DNA of 6,237 nt, from contig DIVW01000047.1 of NCBI GenBank assembly GCA_002428365.1, positions 1-6,237 of the forward strand, in the 5' to 3' direction. This stretch comes from Propionibacteriaceae bacterium UBA6122. GTDB lineage: Bacteria; Actinomycetota; Actinomycetes; Propionibacteriales; Propionibacteriaceae. This document shows, in pieces, positions 1 through 6,237 of this stretch. The translations under genes were made by a program, and so were the position numbers. Numbering within the stretch: position 1 is the stretch's first letter; every line of letters begins with the position of its first letter. The notes under the pieces are model-generated. The model was given only the letters and a program-made list of their open reading frames with translations, had not been told where the DNA came from and made no database searches.

Positions 1-1146
1 CGCCAACTCATCACCAGACCAGCCAGCACCGTCCCAATACCGCAGGCCGAGTTCGGCGGTGGCCACCGGCCCGCGCAGTCGAGAAAGGCGGGCCAGGCCG
101 GCAGCGTCCAGCATGGCCAGACGGATTTCGGACGCGCGATAGGCACCGGTTCCCCACAACAGCAGCACCTCGCCTTCGCTGCCGCAGCCAGGCACTTCGG
201 CGGCCGGTCGCAGTTGCACTGAGACGTTGATGAAGTGCCAATCACTGAGGGTGGCCAGGGTCTGGAACCGGATCGGCCGATGGCGCCGCTTCGGGTCCGG
301 CGCCAGGCCCGGGTCAACGCAGCGAGCCAGGATCGAGCGTCCCATCGTCTGTCGATGCTGGTTGTGATTGGAACTGAAAAGGCCGTACAGCTCGCCTTCG
401 TGGCTGAAGGCGTCCAACGGCACGTCATATTCGCCCATGGTGGCCCCGCCGCCACGCAACCGCAGCGGTGACCCGTGAAAGCGAACCGACGGCAGTGGCT
501 CCTCATCGAACACTTCGGCGATCGAATCGCGCAGCACCAACCAGGGCCGGGTCCAGTGCGTGTCGCCAAAGAGCAGGTAACTGCGGCCCTCGTGCTCGAA
601 GCGCACGCCCAGGTCGGTGCCCCGAATCCCCGCGGTGGCCCGTGACCTGCTCAGCGTGGGCAGCCGCTCACCCCAGGGAGTGGCGGTGGCATCGCGATCA
701 CCGGTGACCTGGGCCAGCTTCACCGAGGAGTTGGCCGCATCGGCGAACTGCGGATCGGCTAGCCGTAGGCAACTTGAGCGCTGCCAGCGCCCGTCGGGGC
801 GGCGTTGGTAGCCGAAGATCGAACCGCCCTCATCGACCAAGGCCTGTGGCCAACCGCGGGCAATGGTGGTGGCCACTCCGACCACCAGGGACGGATCCAA
901 TCCCAACTCGGCAGCGGCTGGCGGCGGGCCCAGCGGTTCGCTGCCCCTCGACGCTGGCATTGACGCCACCGCGTCGAGGGGCTCCCAGATGCGATCAGGC
1001 CGGTCGGTCAAGCGCCGGTAGTGGCGCACGCTGCCGTCCGGGGAACCAACGACTGCTTCCAGCTGGGTACGCCGCCAACCAAGTTGGCGCTCCAGAAGTG
1101 CGCCGGGTTGGACTAGCGAGCGGTGTGGGGGCAAGGCTTCATCCAT
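1..1146 (-). CDS. DUF4185 (GH183-like) domain protein, 3' end missing
   Basis: An uninterrupted frame of 382 codons runs off the left edge, so the C-terminus is absent. Residues about 165-382 look like a DUF4185 domain: GTDLGVRFEHEGRSYLLFGD at 176-195, then the family-like blocks FINVSV (305-310), LLLWGTGAYRASEIRLA (328-344) and LRYWDGAGW (368-376). DUF4185 founded GH183, whose characterised members are endo-D-arabinofuranases cutting mycobacterial-type D-arabinan; activity here is inference. Residues 1-165 are an extra region with two blocks (about 30-46 and 86-128) rich in G, W, Y and R that recall beta-propeller or lectin-like repeats, joined by a Pro/Ala-rich linker at 55-80. No signal peptide is visible. 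The start is uncertain: ATG at 1146 lies 11 bp after the GT87 stop, but an in-frame GTG at 1161-1159 would give a 4-bp GTGA overlap. Neither has a good ribosome-binding site. Coupling to the GT87 gene suggests a joint role in envelope glycan metabolism. Confidence 0.8.
   Translation of the reverse strand, partial: MDEALPPHRSLVQPGALLERQLGWRRTQLEAVVGSPDGSVRHYRRLTDRPDRIWEPLDAVASMPASRGSEPLGPPPAAAELGLDPSLVVGVATTIARGWPQALVDEGGSIFGYQRRPDGRWQRSSCLRLADPQFADAANSSVKLAQVTGDRDATATPWGERLPTLSRSRATAGIRGTDLGVRFEHEGRSYLLFGDTHWTRPWLVLRDSIAEVFDEEPLPSVRFHGSPLRLRGGGATMGEYDVPLDAFSHEGELYGLFSSNHNQHRQTMGRSILARCVDPGLAPDPKRRHRPIRFQTLATLSDWHFINVSVQLRPAAEVPGCGSEGEVLLLWGTGAYRASEIRLAMLDAAGLARLSRLRGPVATAELGLRYWDGAGWSGDELA
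943..982. repeat. Intragenic inverted repeat (12-bp perfect arms)
   Basis: The arms gcccctcgacgc (943-954) and gcgtcgaggggc (971-982) are exact reverse complements. The inner tggc (955-958) and gcca (965-968) can pair too, leaving a 6-nt loop and a 2-nt bulge (969-970). The element is translated as residues about 55-68 of the DUF4185 protein, in its Pro/Ala-rich linker. Long GC-rich palindromes in coding sequence are rarely accidental; a REP-like insertion is one explanation. Confidence 0.75.
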
Positions 1147-1157
1147 CGATCGACCGT

Positions 1158-2357
1158 TCACGGCTGCATTCGGCCGGCTGGCGGCCAGGCGGGTTTGGGG
1201 CCGAAGCCGAACAGCAACAACACCGCCAGCGTTGGCAACTCAACCCCAACCGCGAGCAGGCCCGAGACACTGGGGTAATCGTCGAACGCTGGATAGCTCA
1301 CGAAGATCACCAACAGGATTGCCGCCAGGGCCTTCGGCAATCGGCCCGGCTGCAGCGCCCACCAGCAGCCGACCAGGATCAGCCACAGTTGATGATGTGG
1401 CCACGAGATCGGCGATACCGCCACCGACAAGGCACCGACCATCAAGGTGGCGCTGAGCAAGTCACCCTCCTGATAGCTGCGCCGGGCCCACCAGAACGCC
1501 ACCACGGTCACGGCGACCGCCAGCACCAGCCAGGCGACCTTGGTCGCCGTGGCATCACCCATCAGTCGGGTGAGGAAGCTGAGCAGTGACTTGCTGACCG
1601 TCGAATCGGTGCGGCCGACCCGTCCGGTCTGCCACAGCTTCTCGGTCCAGTAGACGATGGACGCCTGCGGCAGCACCACGAAAGCGAGCAGGGTTGCGCC
1701 AGCGAAGGTGCCACTGGCTACCGCGGCCTGTCGCCACTGCCGGGTGATCAGGAAGTACGGCACGAACACCAGTGGGGTCAGCTTGATGGCCGCAGCCAGC
1801 CCCACCAGCACGCCTTGCCACCTTCGCGGCAGTTGGTGATCGAACAGCGCCAATGCGATTACAAACAGGCTCACCTGCCCAACCACCAGGTTGTGCAGGA
1901 AGGGGTAGGTGAACATGAACGGAATCGCCAGCCCGGCAGTCCAGGCGACCTGCACGGCCAGGGACGGGGGCTCGCCGGGCTCGGCCTTGGCGGCCAATCC
2001 GCTGCGAACCAGCAGATTGATGCAGGCGATCGCGACGGCGAAAGTGAGCAGCGTCCAGATGACCTTGGCCACCCCAAGATCCACCGGTACCAGCCAGGAG
2101 AGGACCAGGGCGGCAAACGGCGGATAGGTGAAGCCAAGACCGTGCACGGTGGGGTGCAGATAGACCCAGTCGTAGAGGGGCTGACCGCTCAAGCCATAGG
2201 AGATCGCGCCTTTGTAGATCTCAAGATCGCCGAGCATGCCCGGACCCAACGGCTGGTTGAGGGCGAAAACCAGCATCGCAGCCACCGTGACGGCAATCGA
2301 GATTAAACCGGCAGCGGTGAACCAGTTGCGCTGCTCGGTAGTCGCTTGCGCGGCCAC
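1158..2357 (-). CDS. GT87-family polyprenol-phosphate-dependent glycosyltransferase
   Basis: This 399-residue polytopic membrane protein has about ten hydrophobic segments and matches the GT87 (DUF2029) pattern. GDLEIY at 43-48 carries D44, which sits where the catalytic aspartate of the GT-C fold lies (compare the essential Asp of mycobacterial PimE). It is followed by GQPLYDW (58-64), FTYPPFAALVLSWL (76-89), LAAAIKLTPLVFVPYFL (187-203) and SPISWPHHQLWL (315-326). GT87 members move mannose (PimE) or arabinofuranose (AftC) from polyprenyl-phosphate donors onto lipid-linked glycans outside the membrane; the sugar used here cannot be read from sequence. The start is GTG at 2357, chosen for the purine-rich GAGGAAGAGGGG just upstream. 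The gene lies 59 bp after the lysE-like gene and directly before the DUF4185 gene, which supports a role in envelope glycan assembly. Confidence 0.85.
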   Translation of the reverse strand: MAAQATTEQRNWFTAAGLISIAVTVAAMLVFALNQPLGPGMLGDLEIYKGAISYGLSGQPLYDWVYLHPTVHGLGFTYPPFAALVLSWLVPVDLGVAKVIWTLLTFAVAIACINLLVRSGLAAKAEPGEPPSLAVQVAWTAGLAIPFMFTYPFLHNLVVGQVSLFVIALALFDHQLPRRWQGVLVGLAAAIKLTPLVFVPYFLITRQWRQAAVASGTFAGATLLAFVVLPQASIVYWTEKLWQTGRVGRTDSTVSKSLLSFLTRLMGDATATKVAWLVLAVAVTVVAFWWARRSYQEGDLLSATLMVGALSVAVSPISWPHHQLWLILVGCWWALQPGRLPKALAAILLVIFVSYPAFDDYPSVSGLLAVGVELPTLAVLLLFGFGPKPAWPPAGRMQP

Positions 2358-2362
2358 TGGCG

Positions 2363-2374
2363 CCCCTCTTCCTC
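2363..2374 (-). promoter_or_regulatory. Ribosome-binding site of the GT87 gene
   Basis: On the minus strand GAGGAAGAGGGG lies 5 nt before the GTG at 2357. It supports that non-ATG start. The 59-bp spacer containing it (2358-2416) has no clear hairpin plus T-run and no convincing -35/-10 pair, so a separate promoter cannot be claimed. Confidence 0.6.
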
Positions 2375-2416
2375 GCGTCGGGCAGATGTCACTAGCACCC
2401 TAACTGGCCCAGGCGG

Positions 2417-3040
2417 TCAGGCCGACGGCCAAACCAGCGACACCCCGAGGGTGATCATCACCACCGCGATGCCTGCGTCCAGATAACGCCAAGCGCGCGG
2501 CCCGGCCAACCAGCGGCTGAGTAGGCGGGCACCGTAGGCCAAGCCAAAGAACCAAATCACGCTGGCCACCATCGCCCCAACAGCGAACACCCAGCGATCG
2601 GTGCCGTGGCTGGCCCCAACTGAGCCCAGCAGAAAGACCGTGTCGAGGTACACATGCGGGTTGAGCCAGGTGAGGGCCAGCGTGGTTAACGCCACCGATA
2701 CCGCTGTGGTTGCCTTCGCCGCCGGATCGCCCTCGCCTTCAACTGCCAACCCGGCTCCGTCTGGACGAATGGCCCGCCTGGCTGCCAGGGCTCCGTAGCC
2801 GACCAGGAAAACCGCCCCGGCCCAGCGGATCACCGGCACCAGCCAGGGCAGCGCACTGGTGGCGGCACCGATGCCGGAGATGCCGATCAAAATGAGCGCC
2901 GCATCTGAAATCGCACAGATGGCCGCGACCAACGCCACGTGCTCTCGCCGCAGCCCCTGGCGCAGCACAAACACGTTCTGGGCGCCGATGGCGATGATCA
3001 AGGAAAAGCCGAGCCCTAGGCCGGCCAAGAGTGCGGTCAC
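2417..3040 (-). CDS. LysE/ArgO-type amino-acid exporter
   Basis: This 207-residue inner-membrane protein has about six hydrophobic segments (roughly 5-23, 37-57, 66-88, 113-135, 148-172, 186-203), the usual size and layout of the LysE superfamily. Family marks are IAIGAQNVFVLRQGLRREHV (16-35), AAICAISDAALILIGISG (39-56) and LTWLNPHVYLDT (122-133). The GAQN and LNPHVYLDT blocks place it in the LysE/ArgO branch, which exports basic amino acids such as lysine and arginine by proton-driven antiport. Substrate is inferred from family only. The usual partner, a LysG/ArgP LysR-type regulator, is not beside it. The start is GTG at 3040, 11 bp after the osmC-like stop, with a TGAGG ribosome-binding site across that stop. 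The short gap implies cotranscription with the osmC-like gene. Confidence 0.88.
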   Translation of the reverse strand: MTALLAGLGLGFSLIIAIGAQNVFVLRQGLRREHVALVAAICAISDAALILIGISGIGAATSALPWLVPVIRWAGAVFLVGYGALAARRAIRPDGAGLAVEGEGDPAAKATTAVSVALTTLALTWLNPHVYLDTVFLLGSVGASHGTDRWVFAVGAMVASVIWFFGLAYGARLLSRWLAGPRAWRYLDAGIAVVMITLGVSLVWPSA

Positions 3041-3051
3041 GATGTCGGGCC

Positions 3052-3486
3052 TCAGGAGTAAAGAAGCTCGAGCTCCAGGTTGATCTCAGCGTTCAGCGAG
3101 TTCGTAACCAGGCAGGCCGCTTCAGCCTTCTGCATCAGCTTCTCCACCTTCTCCGCCTCGGAACCCGCCGGCACCGTGAGCGTCACTTTCAGTTGGAACT
3201 GAGTGAACCGGGTGACCCGCTCGACCCGATCGAGCACCCCGACGGCAGCCACCTTGATGTCGAGCCACTCCACCGAGTTGAACGAGGCGATCGAACGCCA
3301 AGTGAGAATCAGGCAGTTGGCCACCGCACCGGTAAGCATGGTCTCCGGAGACCACAGACCGCCAGGGCCGTCGAACTCGGGCGGAGTGTTCGCTTCGATG
3401 TTGGCCAGCCCGGGCGATGAGGTCTCGATGGAAGTAGCTGGTCGACCAGTCGCGGCAGCCAAATACCGATGTGGGAATTCATGCAT
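3052..3486 (-). CDS. OsmC/Ohr-family protein, likely thiol peroxidase
   Basis: The 144-residue protein has the family's usual length and both redox cysteines. C58 lies in LTGAVANCLILTW (51-63) and C125 in AEAACLVTNSL (121-131), with the preceding block PPEFDGPGGLWSPETML (35-51) typical of OsmC-like proteins. Characterised OsmC and Ohr enzymes are cytoplasmic dimers that reduce organic hydroperoxides using these two cysteines and a dithiol donor. The sequence does not tell OsmC from the YhfA-like branch, so the substrate is open. The start is ATG at 3486 without a strong ribosome-binding site; the GAGG overlapping the hspR stop lies 13 nt upstream. The gap to hspR is 15 bp, so it may be carried on heat-shock transcripts. 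Confidence 0.87.
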   Translation of the reverse strand: MHEFPHRYLAAATGRPATSIETSSPGLANIEANTPPEFDGPGGLWSPETMLTGAVANCLILTWRSIASFNSVEWLDIKVAAVGVLDRVERVTRFTQFQLKVTLTVPAGSEAEKVEKLMQKAEAACLVTNSLNAEINLELELLYS

Positions 3487-3501
3487 GCGGTCAGACTAAC
3501 C

Positions 3502-3921
3502 TCAGCGGACGGTGATCGCCCGAATCTCTCTCGTCCGCACCCGGCCCAGGTGTACCTGCCCGGATTGCGCCGCCGTGAACACTCGGGCACCCTGCTCGGT
3601 GCCCTGCAGCCGTCCGAGGATCTCGGTGAGCCGGAACAGCTGATCGCGCACCCCTTCGAGTTCGGCCTCCAGGGCCAGAATGCGACGGATGCCTTCCAGA
3701 TTGATGCCCTCAGTTTGGGAGAGGTGCTGGACGTGGCGCAGCTTGGCCACGTCTCGAAGCGAATAGCGCCGACCCCTTCCGCGGGCCCGACCGGGCACCA
3801 CCAGGCCAAGGCGGTCATAACCACGCAAAGTCTGGGGGTGCATATCGGCCAACTGCGCGGCCACCGAGATCACAAAGATCGGGGCGTCCAGGTCGAAGCG
3901 GTCGGGCAGCTTCTCGCTCAA
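3502..3921 (-). CDS. hspR: Heat-shock repressor HspR, MerR family
   Basis: This 139-residue MerR-type regulator is the fourth gene of the actinobacterial dnaK operon. The N-terminal winged helix has IFVISVAAQLADMHPQTLR (15-33), YDRLGLVVPGR (35-45) and a basic wing RGRGRRYS (47-54). LSQTEGINLEGIRRILALE (67-85) follows, then a coiled coil to about residue 106 and a basic C-terminal tail. In Streptomyces and Mycobacterium, HspR binds HAIR repeats before dnaK and other heat-shock genes, with DnaK acting as co-repressor, which closes a feedback loop. No HAIR site (CTTGAGT-N7-ACTCAAG) occurs in this window; one is expected before dnaK beyond the right edge. Position 34 is Gly where many HspR proteins have Gln. 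The start is TTG at 3921-3919, supported by a strong ribosome-binding site and the 1-bp gap after the dnaJ stop. Confidence 0.95.
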   Translation of the reverse strand: MSEKLPDRFDLDAPIFVISVAAQLADMHPQTLRGYDRLGLVVPGRARGRGRRYSLRDVAKLRHVQHLSQTEGINLEGIRRILALEAELEGVRDQLFRLTEILGRLQGTEQGARVFTAAQSGQVHLGRVRTREIRAITVR

Positions 3922-3922
3922 C

Positions 3923-5050
3923 TCAGCCTCCTAGCAACTCGGCGCGTGGATCAGGCTCGGAGGCCTGCGCTGCGTAGGCCAGCAGCGCGGTCTTGGCTTC
4001 CTCGCTCAACTGCTTGGGCACTTGCACTTCGACGGTCACCAGCAGGTCACCGTCTTTGGCACCACGTCCGTGCACCCGGAAGGTGCGCCCGTTCGGCGTA
4101 CCAGCAGGCACCCGCAACCGCACTGGGCCCCCGTCCAGCGTCGGCACCGAGATCTCGGCACCCAGGGCAGCCTCAGCAAAGGTCACCGGGACGCTGATAG
4201 TGACGTGATCGCCCTTGCGGCCATACAGCTTGTGGGGCCGGACGTGCACCAGGACGTACAGGTCGCCGGCGGCACCGGAGTTCTCCCCCGCGCCACCCTT
4301 GCCCTTGATCCGGATGCGTTGGCCGTCGGTAACCCCAGCCGGGATCCGAACCTGCATGGTGCGGGTCGCTCGGGCGCGCCCGGAGCCGGCGCAATCTGGG
4401 CAAGGATCGGCCACCGTCATTCCCCGACCACGGCACTCCCGGCACGGCTCGCTCACCGCGAACATGCCGCCAGTAGTCGAGGTCTGCATGCCTGAGCCCT
4501 GGCAGGCCCGACACACCGTCGGCTGGGTGCCCGGACGGGCGCCGGTACCGCGGCAGGTGCCGCAGGCGGCATCAGTTGAGGTTTGCAGCGAAACCGTGGC
4601 TCCGGCGAGCGCATCGGCAAAATCGAGGGTCACCTCACCCTCGATATCGGCACCACGACGCGGACCCCGGCTGGGGCGGCGCTGCGCACCGCCGCCGAAA
4701 AGGCCGCCGAAGATGTCGCCGAGATTGGCTTGGTCGCCAGAGTTGAAAGTGGTGAAGAAGTCCTCCGGGTTGGCCCCGCCCTGACCAGCTCGCGGGAAAC
4801 GGAAACCCCCGCCCCCGAAGAGGCGGCGAGCTTCGTCGTATTCCTTGCGCTTCTCCTCATCGCCGAGCACCGAGTTGGCCTCAGAGACCTCTTTGAATTT
4901 CGCCTCAGCCTCGGGGTTCTGAGTGTTCTGATCGGGGTGGAATTGGCGCGCCAACTTGCGGAAGGCCTTCTTGATCTCCTCAGGCTTAGCGTCGGAAGAG
5001 ACGCCCAGCACCTTGTAGTAGTCCTTCTCGAGCCAGTCTTTGGTGCTCAT
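3923..5050 (-). CDS. dnaJ: Chaperone DnaJ (type I Hsp40)
   Basis: This 375-residue co-chaperone delivers clients to DnaK and stimulates its ATPase. The J domain spans about 10-75 with the essential HPD at 38-40, followed by a Gly/Phe-rich linker (78-125). The zinc-binding domain has all four CxxCxGxG motifs (C163/C166, C180/C183, C203/C206, C217/C220), and the C-terminal client-binding domains cover about 230-350. Length matches type I DnaJ, and the N-terminus DWLEKDYYKVLGV is typical of the operon-borne actinobacterial copy (DnaJ1). The stretch GRGAKDGDLLVTV (328-340) is about six residues shorter than the loop between GRG and GDL in most DnaJ proteins. ATG at 5050 is preceded by a strong GGAGGGAGGG site. 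It lies 18 bp after grpE and 1 bp before hspR. Confidence 0.97.
   Translation of the reverse strand: MSTKDWLEKDYYKVLGVSSDAKPEEIKKAFRKLARQFHPDQNTQNPEAEAKFKEVSEANSVLGDEEKRKEYDEARRLFGGGGFRFPRAGQGGANPEDFFTTFNSGDQANLGDIFGGLFGGGAQRRPSRGPRRGADIEGEVTLDFADALAGATVSLQTSTDAACGTCRGTGARPGTQPTVCRACQGSGMQTSTTGGMFAVSEPCRECRGRGMTVADPCPDCAGSGRARATRTMQVRIPAGVTDGQRIRIKGKGGAGENSGAAGDLYVLVHVRPHKLYGRKGDHVTISVPVTFAEAALGAEISVPTLDGGPVRLRVPAGTPNGRTFRVHGRGAKDGDLLVTVEVQVPKQLSEEAKTALLAYAAQASEPDPRAELLGG
3927..3932 (-). promoter_or_regulatory. Ribosome-binding site fixing the TTG start of hspR
   Basis: On the minus strand AGGAGG sits inside the last codons of dnaJ, 5 nt before the TTG at 3921-3919. No ATG or GTG near it gives the conserved HspR N-terminus, so it decides the rare TTG start. 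The TTG and the position inside dnaJ suggest translational coupling and low HspR output relative to the chaperones. Confidence 0.75.
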
Positions 5051-5054
5051 CGCG

Positions 5055-5064
5055 CCCTCCCTCC
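5055..5064 (-). promoter_or_regulatory. Ribosome-binding site of dnaJ
   Basis: GGAGGGAGGG on the minus strand ends 4 nt before the dnaJ ATG. It holds two overlapping GGAGG matches within the 18-bp grpE-dnaJ spacer and predicts strong translation. Confidence 0.7.
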
Positions 5065-5068
5065 GTCG

Positions 5069-5724
5069 CTAGGAGTTGTCCGGGTCGGCTACCCCGACCC
5101 TGGCCGGACGGATCACCCGCCCGTTCAGCTTGACGCCATGCTGCATCACTGCGGCCACTGTTGGCCCGTCCAACTCGCCGGGCATCGGCATCTGCAGCAA
5201 GGCCTCATGGATTTGCGGGTCGAACGGTTCCCCGACCTCGCCAAAAACCTCTAGGCCGTACTTGGCGGTGATCTTCTCCAGTTCCTCGGCAACCAGCTTG
5301 AAACCACCCACCAGCTCGGCGTGCTCGCGGGCGGCTTCGACGCTGTCGAGCACCGGCAGCAGGTCGAGCACCACTGCCTCGATGCCGCCACTGCGCGAGA
5401 GCGCCCGATCACGGTCAACGCGCTTTTTGTAGTTGGCGTATTCGGCGTGGAGGCGCTGTAGATCGCCAGTGCGTTCGGCAACAAGCTCCTGCAACAGCTC
5501 AGTCTCGGACTTTGGCTCGGCCTCGACTTCGGCTGCGGCCAAAATCTCGGTCAGCACCTGATCCAGTTCGTCACCGGCGGGCTCGGACGCCGGCTGATCG
5601 CCGGCGTCCGTCGCCTCTTCAGACCCTTCGACAGGCTCAGGGAACTTGTCGACAGGCTCAGGGAACTTGTCGACAGGCTCAGGGGCCTTGTCTACCGGTT
5701 CGTCGAACTCGTTGTCCGAATCGC

Positions 5725-5728
<4 letters not shown>
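5069..5728 (-). CDS. grpE: Nucleotide exchange factor GrpE
   Basis: This 219-residue cytoplasmic dimer releases ADP from DnaK and so resets the chaperone cycle. Residues 1-75 are acidic and probably disordered. A long coiled-coil helix follows (about 75-112, with LHAEYANYKKRVDRDR at 93-108), then the helical bundle and the beta domain with FDPQIHEALLQMP (169-181) and GRVIRPARVGVAD (203-215), matching the GrpE signature. The N-terminus has a seven-residue repeat: DEPVDKA, PEPVDKF, PEPVDKF, PEPVEGS (residues 9-36). It is encoded largely by a repeated DNA element, and a strong palindrome follows at residues 40-49; neither belongs to the conserved family. GTG at 5728 overlaps the dnaK stop as GTGA, indicating translational coupling. 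Confidence 0.96.
5584..5610. repeat. Intragenic perfect hairpin, 11-bp arms
   Basis: cggacgccggc (5584-5594) and gccggcgtccg (5600-5610) are exact reverse complements around a 5-nt loop (tgatc). It lies in the non-conserved N-terminus of grpE, 11 bp from the EPVD/EPVE repeats, and would fold very stably in mRNA. There is no T-run and the frame continues, so it is not a normal intrinsic terminator. Confidence 0.8.
5622..5684. repeat. Three 21-bp tandem units with TCGACAGGCTCAGGG core
   Basis: Units lie at 5622-5642, 5643-5663 and 5664-5684. The last two are identical; the first shares the 15-bp 3' core tcgacaggctcaggg plus two more bases. The 19-mer cccttcgacaggctcaggg (5624-5642) resembles a short interspersed element common in many high-GC genomes (from memory, not searched). 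Because 21 is a multiple of three, the units stay in frame in grpE and encode PEPVDKF or PEPVEGS. A fourth, degenerate unit (DEPVDKA) is seen at the protein level towards 5704. Confidence 0.8.

Positions 5729-6237
<509 letters not shown>

Noticed and set aside
774..1589. 271-codon open frame on the plus strand
   Set aside because: It lies antisense to both the GT87 and the DUF4185 genes, is Arg/Gln/Pro-rich with no family motif, and reflects high-GC codon bias.
1815..2306. 163-codon plus-strand frame opposite the GT87 gene
   Set aside because: Its hydrophilic Gln/Gly/Arg-rich product is what antisense reading of a membrane-protein gene gives.
2358..2416. Terminator or promoter in the lysE-GT87 spacer
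   Set aside because: TAGGGT could pass as a -10 box, but there is no -35 at a proper distance and no hairpin followed by a T-run.
3919..3940. HAIR or CIRCE operator near the dnaJ-hspR junction
   Set aside because: There is no CTTGAGT-N7-ACTCAAG or TTAGCACTC-N9-GAGTGCTAA here or elsewhere in the window; only isolated half-like fragments occur.
4583..5254. 223-codon plus-strand frame opposite dnaJ and grpE
   Set aside because: It is antisense to two well-supported chaperone genes and shows no recognisable domain.

Overview
The window is high-GC DNA whose genes all lie on the minus strand, so they read from right to left: dnaK (3' part) > grpE > dnaJ > hspR > osmC-like > lysE-like > GT87 glycosyltransferase > DUF4185/GH183-like protein (5' part). 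The order dnaK-grpE-dnaJ-hspR is the actinobacterial heat-shock operon. With the high GC, the GTG and TTG starts and the acidic DnaK tail, it points to an actinobacterium. A member of the Propionibacteriales or a relative is a guess; genus cannot be set from this window.

Right part (3502-6237): the Hsp70 chaperone machine. DnaK binds unfolded clients, DnaJ delivers clients and stimulates ATP hydrolysis, GrpE exchanges nucleotide, and HspR (MerR family) represses the operon with DnaK as co-repressor in characterised relatives. The genes are tightly packed: a 4-bp GTGA overlap for dnaK/grpE, an 18-bp gap for grpE/dnaJ and 1 bp for dnaJ/hspR. The operon promoter and any HAIR operators would lie beyond the right edge.

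Middle (2417-3486): an OsmC-family protein (likely thiol peroxidase) and a LysE/ArgO-type amino-acid exporter follow hspR with gaps of only 15 and 11 bp, so read-through from the heat-shock operon is possible.

Left part (1-2357): after a 59-bp gap comes a GT87 polytopic glycosyltransferase (PimE/AftC-like superfamily). It is followed, overlapping or nearly so, by a gene that runs off the left edge. That gene carries a DUF4185 domain, the family that founded GH183 endo-D-arabinofuranases, behind an unusual N-terminal region of about 165 residues. Together they suggest cell-envelope glycan synthesis and remodelling.

The most unusual DNA structure is a set of palindromic or repeat elements inside coding sequence. 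Three 21-bp repeats carrying a TCGACAGGCTCAGGG core and a perfect 11-bp hairpin are both translated in frame in the disordered N-terminus of GrpE. A 12-bp perfect inverted repeat sits in a linker of the DUF4185 protein. No RNA genes, CRISPR arrays, insertion sequences, attachment sites or clear intrinsic terminators were seen, and no gene-free stretch exceeds 60 bp.
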